The position numbers and the translations under genes are program-made. The notes under the pieces were generated by a model. It was not told the DNA's origin. It was given only the letters and a program-made list of their open reading frames with translations, and searched no databases. From Arcobacter sp. (lineage in GTDB: Bacteria; Acidobacteriota; Terriglobia; Bryobacterales; Bryobacteraceae), in contig DYJN01000022.1 in assembly GCA_020723085.1 (NCBI GenBank), positions 1 to 51,040 on the forward strand: 51,040 nt of DNA, given 5' to 3'. This document shows, piece after piece, positions 44,775 through 51,040 of the stretch (position 1 is its first letter; each line of letters starts with the position of its first letter).

Positions 44775-46508
44775 ATGGCCGATTCGACTCAAGGCAGCAG
44801 GAAGCCCGCAGGCAGCGAAATGAGCATGGAGACGCGTCTCCTGATCGCATTCGGCCTGATGGGCTTGGTGCTGTTCGCTTCGCAGTATTTCCTGCCCAAG
44901 CCCGCCCCTCAGCCGCAGAAGAAGGCGGCCGCCGCGCAGGTCGAGGTCAAGCAGGCTGCCAGGGAAGCGCAGCCTGCGCCGCCGCCCCAGCCTGCTCCCG
45001 CAGGCAAACAGCCCTCGAAAGCCGCTGCGAAGGTGGAGACCTGGCCCGAGCGGATCGTCGGGGAAAAGGAAGAGACCTACATCCTGGAAACCTCCGTCTA
45101 CCGGATCGTCTTTTCCAACCGTGGCGCCGTCATCCGCAGCTGGGTGCTGAAGCGTTACCGCGACAGCGCCGGCAACCCCGTAGAACTTGTCAATGCCGCT
45201 GCCGCGCCCAAAGCCGGATGGGCCTACTCTTATGTGTTTCCGCGCGAAAAGCCCGCCGTCGACCTCAACCGCGCCCTGTACGTGGCCAGCCAGCCGGATC
45301 CGCTCACGGTGGAATTCCGTTATGACGACGGCTCGACGCGCGCGGTCAAGCGCTTCCGCTTCGAGCAGGGCCGTTATCGGGGCCAGTTCCACAGCGAGGT
45401 GACCAGCCAGAGCCGGCCCGTCGAGCATCATCTCGCCTGGCGCGGCGGGTTTGGCGACAGGACGGTGCATAATCCCACCGGCGTGCAGAAGACCGTGTAC
45501 TATGACGCGGCCAGGCAGAAGCTGGTAGAGGAAGGCGTGCACGCCGCCGACAAGGGGCCCCTCACCACATCGGGCTCTTTCCACTTCGCGGGGATCGAAG
45601 ACACTTACTTTGCCGCGGTCGCCCTGCCGCGCGGGGAGTCCGGCATCGAATTCACCGCCTGGAGCGACCTCGTGGCCGAGACGCAGGGCGGCGAGGAGAA
45701 GCCGCATGCGGGCGTCTCTCTCGGAGGCCGCGCCGTCAATGAGTGGGCGTTCTTCGTCGGGCCCAAAGACACCCACATTCTCCGTTCCACCGACCGGAAG
45801 CTGGAAACCATGATCGACTGGGGCTGGTTCTGGTTCATCGCCAAGCCCCTTTTCCTGGCGCTCCACTGGATCAACGACCACTGGACCGGCAACTGGGGCT
45901 GGGCGATTGTCATCGCCACCGTCATCATCAACTTGCTGATGCTGCCTCTGCGCCTCTCGCAGCTGAAAAGTTCGCAGAAGATGGCGCTGATCCAGCCGGA
46001 ATTGCAGGCGATCCAGGCCAAATACAAGGGCCTGTCGATGAAGGATCCCAAGCGGCAGAAGATGAACGAGGAGATGATTGCGCTGTACCAGAAGCACGGC
46101 ATCAACCCGATGGGCGGCTGCCTGCCGCTGCTGCTCCAGATGCCGTTCTTCATCGCCTTCTTCAAGGTGCTCTCGGTGGCCATTGAACTCCGCGGCGCTC
46201 CGTGGCTGTGGGTGACGGACCTCTCGCAGCCGGAAGCATCGTTCATCCGTCTGCTCCCCGTCGGCATGCTGATCACGCAGGTGATCTTGCAGAAGATGAC
46301 GCCCGTGGCCAGCCCCGACCCGAGCCAGCAGCGGCTGATGATGGTGATGATGCCAGTGATGCTGACCGTGCTGTTCTACAGCGCCTCCAGTGGCCTGGTG
46401 TTATACTGGCTCACTGGCAACGTCGTCGGCATCATACAGCAATACTTCTTCAATAAGGCAGCCGCAAAGCCCTCCCCGGCGCCCGCCCCGGCGCCGAGAA
46501 AGAAATAA
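44775..46508 (+). CDS. yidC: Membrane protein insertase YidC
   Basis: The 577-residue Oxa1-family insertase has TM1 at about 22-38 (LLIAFGLMGLVLFASQYFLP), a Pro/Ala/Gln-rich spacer, and a large periplasmic beta domain (about 85-335). The conserved core of five helices follows from about 350 (NWGWAIVIATVIINLLMLPLRL, then MQIPFF-like MPFFIAFFKVLS, and VLYWLTGNVVGI). The cytosolic C1 helical hairpin contains MALIQPELQAIQAKYKG. AAGGAG sits 5 bases before the ATG. It inserts small membrane proteins, alone or with SecYEG. Confidence 0.97.
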   Translation: MADSTQGSRKPAGSEMSMETRLLIAFGLMGLVLFASQYFLPKPAPQPQKKAAAAQVEVKQAAREAQPAPPPQPAPAGKQPSKAAAKVETWPERIVGEKEETYILETSVYRIVFSNRGAVIRSWVLKRYRDSAGNPVELVNAAAAPKAGWAYSYVFPREKPAVDLNRALYVASQPDPLTVEFRYDDGSTRAVKRFRFEQGRYRGQFHSEVTSQSRPVEHHLAWRGGFGDRTVHNPTGVQKTVYYDAARQKLVEEGVHAADKGPLTTSGSFHFAGIEDTYFAAVALPRGESGIEFTAWSDLVAETQGGEEKPHAGVSLGGRAVNEWAFFVGPKDTHILRSTDRKLETMIDWGWFWFIAKPLFLALHWINDHWTGNWGWAIVIATVIINLLMLPLRLSQLKSSQKMALIQPELQAIQAKYKGLSMKDPKRQKMNEEMIALYQKHGINPMGGCLPLLLQMPFFIAFFKVLSVAIELRGAPWLWVTDLSQPEASFIRLLPVGMLITQVILQKMTPVASPDPSQQRLMMVMMPVMLTVLFYSASSGLVLYWLTGNVVGIIQQYFFNKAAAKPSPAPAPAPRKK

Positions 46509-46520
46509 GGAAGCATTCTG

Positions 46521-47207
46521 ATGAGCGAGCGCCTCTACACGGTTGATACGGTAGGCGATCAGATCGCCGACTTCCTCGACGCGGTCCTCGATGCGATGGA
46601 TCTCGACGTCGAATACGAAATCCTGGATGGGCCTGACGCCGGCGATTACTTCGAAAAGCCCTCGCTGGTGGTGAAATTCAGCGGCAACGACCTTCACTAT
46701 CTGACCAACAACAAGGCGGAAGTCCTGCTGGCTCTGGAACAGCTGACGCAGGAAGTGCTGCGCATGGCGCCGGATGAGCACGCCCTGATCTGTTTCGACG
46801 CCAACGACACGCGGCTGCTGCGGCAGGAGGAGTTGCGCCTGAGCGCGCTGACCGTCGCCGATCAGGTGCGCGAAACCAGGACCCCCTACCGCTTCAGCCC
46901 GATGAACAGCCGCGAACGGCGCCTGATCCATCTGGCGCTGCGTGACATGACCGACCTGCGCAGTGAAAGTTCGGGCGCAGGTCCCTACCGGCATGTGGTC
47001 GTGTATCCGGCAGGCATGCCATCGCTGCCTGAGCCGCCCATGCCCCCGGCGCCGCCGCGGAGGCCCCCCTCTTCTTCCAGCCCGTCCGACCGCCACGGAC
47101 GCAGGGACGGCGGACACCGGGACCGGGCGAGAGACGACGGAGGCCGGGGAAGAGGCAGGGGCGGGCCCCGCGGGCGCGGACGTGGCGACCGCCGCGACCG
47201 GCACTGA
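46521..47207 (+). CDS. jag: Jag/KhpB-type R3H protein with RG-rich tail
   Basis: The 228-residue protein has the R3H domain at about 118-163 (FSPMNSRERRLIHLALRD, R133-x3-H137, then SESSGAGPYRHVVVYP), diagnostic of Jag. The KH-like region at 30-85 lacks the GxxG loop: NNKA occupies the place of GKRG (about 63-66). Residues after 170 form a Pro stretch and then a long Arg/Gly/Asp-rich tail (RGRGRGGPRGRGRGDRR). It is a probable RNA-binding partner of YidC and translation; its place between yidC and mnmE is the standard one. Confidence 0.9.
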   Translation: MSERLYTVDTVGDQIADFLDAVLDAMDLDVEYEILDGPDAGDYFEKPSLVVKFSGNDLHYLTNNKAEVLLALEQLTQEVLRMAPDEHALICFDANDTRLLRQEELRLSALTVADQVRETRTPYRFSPMNSRERRLIHLALRDMTDLRSESSGAGPYRHVVVYPAGMPSLPEPPMPPAPPRRPPSSSSPSDRHGRRDGGHRDRARDDGGRGRGRGGPRGRGRGDRRDRH

Positions 47208-47219
47208 CACTGCACTGCG

Positions 47220-48572
47220 TTGAATCAGCACGACACGATCGCCGCCATCGCCACGCCGCCCGGCGCGGGAGGTCTGGGCATCGTCCGCCTCTCAGGTGCG
47301 CGGGCCCGTTCGATTTCCGAGGCCATATTGCGTCTCCCCGAAGGGCATGAGTGGGAGCCGTGGCGCGCTTCGCACGGGTTCCTGCTGGATGACGACGGCC
47401 TCCCGGTGGACGAGGTGATCGTCACCTTCTTCGCCGCGCCCCGCAGCTACACGGCTGAGGACGTCGTGGAGATCTCCTGCCACGGCTCGCCCGTCGTGCT
47501 GCGCCATTGCGTCAGCCGCGCCCTGCGCGCGGGCGCGCGAGCCGCCGAGCCGGGCGAGTTCACTCTGCGCGCGTATTTGAACGGACGGATCGATCTGCCC
47601 CGCGCCGAAGCCGTGCGCGACCTGATCCAGGCCACGACGCTGTACCAGGCGCGCGTCGCCGCCCAGCAACTGGAAGGGTCCGTTTCGCGCGCCGTGCAGC
47701 CGGTGAAGGACCGGCTGGCGGAGCTGATTGCGCTGCTCGAAGCGGGCATCGATTTCGCCGAGGACGATGTCTCCGTGGCGCCGGCTGAAGAGATCGACGC
47801 GCGGCTTGGCGCCGTGCTGGAAGGGCTTGACAAGCTGCTCGCCAGCTATGCCTGGGGCAAGTACGTCCACGAAGGCGTGACGCTGGCCATCGCCGGGCGC
47901 CCCAATGTCGGGAAAAGCAGCCTGTTCAATGCGCTGCTCGGCCAGGACCGCGCCATCGTCGCCGACATCCCCGGCACCACCCGCGATACGGTAAGCGAGT
48001 CTTTCTCGCTCGAAGGCGTGCCGGTGCGCCTCGTCGATACGGCGGGCATCCGCGGGAGCGAGGACATCGTGGAAAGGCTCGGCATCGAGCGCACGCGGCG
48101 CGCCATGGCCGATGCGGATCTGACCATCGTCGTGCTGGACCTCAGCGAGCCGCTGACGCAGGCTGACCGGGAGATCCTGGGGTATGCGGAACAGCAGGGC
48201 TGGCGCGTGATCGTGGGAAACAAGAGCGATCTGCCGCGGCGGATGGAAACCGGAGTCGAGGAAATCGCCGTTTCCGCGCTGTCCGGCGACGGAATCGCCG
48301 AACTCCAGCGGACGCTCGTCGAACGCATTGCTCCCGATGGCATCGCGGCCCCGCAATCGGGGCTGATCACCAGCGCACGGCACGAAGCGCTGCTGCGCGA
48401 AGCCCGCGAAGCCGCCCAGAAGGCCGGCGACGCGAATTCCATCGGTCTGCCGCACGAACTGCTGCTCCTCGATTGCTACGCCGCCCTCCGCCCGCTCGAT
48501 GCCCTCACCGGCGCCACCACGGCGGACGACATCCTGAACCGCATCTTCTCCACGTTCTGCATCGGAAAGTAG
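47220..48572 (+). CDS. mnmE: tRNA modification GTPase MnmE
   Basis: The 450-residue protein forms the cmnm5U modification at tRNA wobble U34 with MnmG. The N-terminal folate-binding domain has [21 protein letters not shown]. The G domain (about 215-370) has [28 protein letters not shown] and NKSD. The C-terminus is FCIGK, with the catalytic Cys. TTG at 47220 gives the family start; there is no good RBS. The gene is intact despite the mobile DNA 12 bp downstream. Confidence 0.95.
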   Translation: MNQHDTIAAIATPPGAGGLGIVRLSGARARSISEAILRLPEGHEWEPWRASHGFLLDDDGLPVDEVIVTFFAAPRSYTAEDVVEISCHGSPVVLRHCVSRALRAGARAAEPGEFTLRAYLNGRIDLPRAEAVRDLIQATTLYQARVAAQQLEGSVSRAVQPVKDRLAELIALLEAGIDFAEDDVSVAPAEEIDARLGAVLEGLDKLLASYAWGKYVHEGVTLAIAGRPNVGKSSLFNALLGQDRAIVADIPGTTRDTVSESFSLEGVPVRLVDTAGIRGSEDIVERLGIERTRRAMADADLTIVVLDLSEPLTQADREILGYAEQQGWRVIVGNKSDLPRRMETGVEEIAVSALSGDGIAELQRTLVERIAPDGIAAPQSGLITSARHEALLREAREAAQKAGDANSIGLPHELLLLDCYAALRPLDALTGATTADDILNRIFSTFCIGK

Positions 48573-49097
48573 AATCGGTACGCGGTGCGTCCTGAAAGAC
48601 GCGTTGTTCTTGCAGGTGCAAGTCCTGTCCGGGTAAGCGCCGGAGCGCCCGGTAGCAGACTCCAGCCGGGAGGAGAGATCCGACCGCGCCGAGCGGAGTA
48701 TCGAAAGCCCTTGAAACAGAGGGGAGCAAACCGGCGGGCCGCAACAATCAGTGAACGCAATAGCCTCGACAAATTCTCAGCCGAAAGGTGTTTGGGAGGG
48801 CCGAGCCGCTCATGTCACGGCGAAGGCCATGGACAGCACGCAGGACCGGAACGGGTGCTGGACCTCCCCGGGGTCGCAGGCGGCGGCACGTGGGTACAGA
48901 GCAACGCGGAACAGGAGAGACCCTGCCTGGCAGCCTCGTCGGGCAAAGACCGGGCGTATAAGGCCGGACGGCTGAAGTCGCGCGGAGCCGGGAGGGAGTC
49001 CGAGAGGTCCGTAGTAGCCGAGAAGGCGCGCAAGATAACGCGCTGGAGGGAAGGGGCCTTGCTTTGATCACGCTTGAGGGGAGGCAAGTGCGAGGGC

Positions 49098-50486
49098 ATG
49101 CCGGAGACGGCCAACATCCCCGTGGATAAAGTACGACAACTCCAACGCAAGCTATATGTGTGTGCCAAGCAGAGTAGGGCGCGACGCTTCCACGCGTGGT
49201 ACGACCGGATCTACAGGAGTGACGTTCTGTGGGAGGCATGGAGGCGGGTGCGCAGCAACGGCGGCGCGGCAGGGGTAGATGCGGAGACGATCCGGGCGAT
49301 CGAACAACGAGGACCGGGAGAGTTTCTGGCTGAAATCCAGGCGGCGCTGCGGGCAGGCCGATATCGTCCTTCCCCGGTGAAGCGGCGATACATACCGAAA
49401 GCAGATGGGAAGCAGCGGCCATTGGGGATCCCGGCGGTGCGGGATCGGGTGGTGCAGATGGCGGCGAAATTGGTGATCGAACCGATCTTTGAGGCGGACT
49501 TCCAGCCATGCAGCTATGGATTCCGGCCGAAGAGGAGTGCGACGCAGGCGCTGGAAGCAATCCGCGAAGCGGGCAACCGGTGTCACAATTTTGTCGTTGA
49601 TGCAGACATTCAAGGCTACTTCGACAACATCCAAAGGGACACCCTCATGGAGTTGGTGAAGGAGCGGATCTCGGATCGAAGGGTGCTGAAGTTGATTCGC
49701 CAGTGGCTGGAAGCGGGAGTGATGGAGGATGGAACGGTGAGAGAGACGCTGGCGGGGACCCCGCAGGGCGGAGTGATCTCGCCGCTGCTGGCCAACATCT
49801 ACCTGAACAAGTTGGATCGGATCTGGGCGGCGCGATGCAGCCAGCTCGGAACTCTGGTCCGATATGCCGATGATCTGGTGGCGCTGTGCCGCACGGAATC
49901 GGCGGCGAAGGAAGCGCTTCGGCGGATCGGGCTGGTGATGAACCGGCTGGGTCTGACGCTGCATCCGGTGAAGACGCGGTTGGTGGACTTGAGGCGCGGC
50001 AAAGAGAGCTTCGTATTCCTGGGATGCACGATTCGCAAGAAGCGGAGCATTCAAGGAGCCCCGAGCAGGTATTACATGCAGCGGTGGCCAAGTCCAAAGG
50101 CGACGAAGAAACTCCGCGACCGTGTGCGAGAGTTGACCAGCAAGCGGCAAAGCGGGAAAGAAGTGACGCAGATCATCGCGGAACTGACGCCCGTGCTTCG
50201 CGGCTGGGGGAACTACTTCCGGACGGGGAACGCCGATCGGGAGTTCAACAAGATGGACGGTTTTGTGGTGAAGCGACTGCGGCGCTGGCAGTACCGGCGC
50301 GGCGGGCAGCGGCCCACGAAGCGGGCTCCGTTTACCGGCGATCAGCTTTACGGAATGGGTCTGCACAAGTTGATGGGTACCGTGAAATACCCGGCGCAAG
50401 CCACACCCAGAAGATCATCGTTAAGCCGTGTGCCGGAAAACGGCACGCACGGTTTGAAAGGGGAAATTAGAAACGGGCTGGCATAA
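49098..50486 (+). CDS. ltrA: Group II intron reverse transcriptase/maturase
   Basis: The 462-residue RT has blocks RYIPKADGKQRPLGIPAVRDRV, DADIQGYFDNI, TPQGGVISPLLANIYL and the catalytic YADD at 256-259. The maturase (X) domain contains RGWGNYFRTGNADREFNKMD. No HNH endonuclease domain follows, so it belongs to the En-minus types. ATG at 49098 is used. The last ~20 codons run through the ribozyme's domain V, so protein and RNA catalytic core share sequence. It would mediate splicing and retrohoming. Confidence 0.95.
   Translation: MPETANIPVDKVRQLQRKLYVCAKQSRARRFHAWYDRIYRSDVLWEAWRRVRSNGGAAGVDAETIRAIEQRGPGEFLAEIQAALRAGRYRPSPVKRRYIPKADGKQRPLGIPAVRDRVVQMAAKLVIEPIFEADFQPCSYGFRPKRSATQALEAIREAGNRCHNFVVDADIQGYFDNIQRDTLMELVKERISDRRVLKLIRQWLEAGVMEDGTVRETLAGTPQGGVISPLLANIYLNKLDRIWAARCSQLGTLVRYADDLVALCRTESAAKEALRRIGLVMNRLGLTLHPVKTRLVDLRRGKESFVFLGCTIRKKRSIQGAPSRYYMQRWPSPKATKKLRDRVRELTSKRQSGKEVTQIIAELTPVLRGWGNYFRTGNADREFNKMDGFVVKRLRRWQYRRGGQRPTKRAPFTGDQLYGMGLHKLMGTVKYPAQATPRRSSLSRVPENGTHGLKGEIRNGLA
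50422..50456 (+). ncRNA. Domain V of the group II intron
   Basis: A stem-loop with the catalytic AGC triad (AGCCGT), a second helix GTGCCG/CGGCAC, a GAAA-type loop and a 2-nt bulge (GC) before ACGGTTT. This is the standard domain V layout. Confidence 0.9.
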
Positions 50487-50498
50487 GCCAGCACCGCG

Positions 50499-51020
50499 CT
50501 ACACTTCTACCAATGCAGCAGCCTCGAGGGCAAGCAGGGCTTGGTGAGCCTGCCGCGGGGATTGGAAGTGGAGCCGTTCGACCAGCCATTGCTCGTTGTA
50601 GCGCTGCCGGAATTGTTCGAGCGCTTCGGCCAACTCCTCCACGGTCTGGAAATGGCGCACCCAGAGAAGCTGCTCCTTGAGGGTGCGGAAGAAGCGTTCG
50701 ATGCAGCCGTTGCCTTCGGGCTCGCGGACGAAGGCCGGAGAGGACTCCATGCCGAGAAAGCGGATCTCGCGCTGAAAGTCGTCGCTCATGAATTGCGAGC
50801 CGTGGTCATGACGGAGCTTCACGCCCAGGGCGATGCCCTCGCTGAAGCCGCCGAACTGTTCACGCACGGCCTGGCGCAGCGGCTCCAGCGCCTCGAACCG
50901 CGTGCCGCGTCTGGCGACGTGGATGCCCAGGCAGCAGGCCGAGCAGTGGTCGATCATGGCGAAGATAGGCACCTGCCCGTCCCTCAGAGTGAAGCCGGCC
51001 GTGGCGTCGATGCCCCACAT
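50499..51020 (-). CDS. DDE transposase (integrase core), N-terminus beyond window
   Basis: The frame stays open upstream of 51020 to the window end (it reads ERPNQMWGIDAT), so the gene is 5'-truncated by the window. The visible part holds the DDE catalytic core: D in WGIDAT, D in LRHDHGSQF, and E in GNGCIERFFRTLKEQ. The pattern fits IS3/IS481-type integrases. The stop codon TAG (50501-50499) lies inside the inferred 3' end of the group II intron, so the last few residues may be encoded by intron sequence. No terminal inverted repeat is identified. Confidence 0.85.
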   Translation of the reverse strand: MWGIDATAGFTLRDGQVPIFAMIDHCSACCLGIHVARRGTRFEALEPLRQAVREQFGGFSEGIALGVKLRHDHGSQFMSDDFQREIRFLGMESSPAFVREPEGNGCIERFFRTLKEQLLWVRHFQTVEELAEALEQFRQRYNEQWLVERLHFQSPRQAHQALLALEAAALVEV

Positions 51021-51040
51021 CTGGTTGGGCCGCTCGGCAA

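Larger units (their letters stand above)
48585..50510 (+). mobile_element. Group II intron
   Basis: The 5' end GTGCG at 48585 fits the GUGYG consensus, followed by a gcgtc/gacgc hairpin and a GGTGCAAGTCCTG segment typical of domain I. The ribozyme part runs about 510 nt before the reverse transcriptase ORF. A canonical domain V is at 50422-50456. Domain VI follows, and the 3' end is set at CTTCTAC, 50510. Total length is about 1.93 kb. It sits 12 bp after the mnmE stop and directly against a transposase gene on the other strand. Exact ends are inferred from consensus, not from an empty site. Confidence 0.88.

Overview
The window is about 51 kb of high-GC DNA that is densely coding on both strands. 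The gene content points to an Acidobacteriota member, most likely of the Solibacter/Bryobacter type. This is inferred from a TonB-dependent receptor with an N-terminal carboxypeptidase-regulatory-like domain, a DUF2934 protein, a Tat-type sulfatase and a GH95 fucosidase, frequent GTG/TTG starts and high GC. No 16S gene, tRNA or CRISPR array is present. Both edges lie in repetitive DNA: a degenerate 11-bp tandem repeat on the left, and a transposase next to a group II intron on the right. They may therefore be contig ends.

Layout. 1-8.3 kb: the 3' end of a sugar-isomerase-like gene; a minus-strand run of amino-acid permease, exported methyltransferase and a degenerate SpoIIE/PP2C-type sensor; a UvrD/PcrA helicase followed by a tiny basic protein; and an ECF sigma / anti-sigma-like / CpxP-like cassette. 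8.3-8.9 kb: rpmE (L31), preceded by an independent short transcription unit with a consensus promoter, a very strong Shine-Dalgarno, a 14-codon ORF, a structured region and a terminator. 9-12.7 kb: two paralogous polytopic membrane proteins, one interrupted by a nonsense codon. 13-18.9 kb: an MFS transporter, DacB (PBP4), an FmdB zinc ribbon, lexA, DUF2934 and a four-carbon acid sugar kinase. 18.9-26.5 kb: a TonB-dependent receptor divergent from a DASS carboxylate transporter, a cellulose-synthase-like GT2, a small membrane protein and a sulfatase. 26.5-29.4 kb: hrcA-grpE-dnaJ. 29.4-33.8 kb: a GT2-methyltransferase fusion, a Gly/Met-rich exported protein, a decayed ABC transporter gene, an ArsR regulator and rsmI. 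33.9-36.7 kb: an MPN/JAB-like membrane protein with two tandem type I signal peptidases. 36.7-43.9 kb: lysS, a LolC/E-type permease and serB on the minus strand; a dolichyl-phosphate-glucose-type GT2 and a GH95 fucosidase on the plus strand. 43.9-48.6 kb: the conserved rpmH-rnpA-yidD-yidC-jag-mnmE operon. 48.6-51 kb: a group II intron with its reverse transcriptase, then a partial DDE transposase.

Functional links. The rpmH-to-mnmE block is the classic ribosome / RNase P / membrane-insertion / tRNA-modification operon. hrcA-grpE-dnaJ is a heat-shock unit that lacks dnaK locally. The TonB receptor, DASS carrier, sulfatase and GH95 enzyme suggest growth on plant or microbial polysaccharides and organic acids. 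Several genes (lexA, rsmI, and possibly the GT2 divergent from lysS) have a -10 box whose expected transcription start falls on the start codon, suggesting leaderless mRNAs. The least explained element is the short promoter-SD-microORF-hairpin-terminator unit at about 8.62-8.89 kb.
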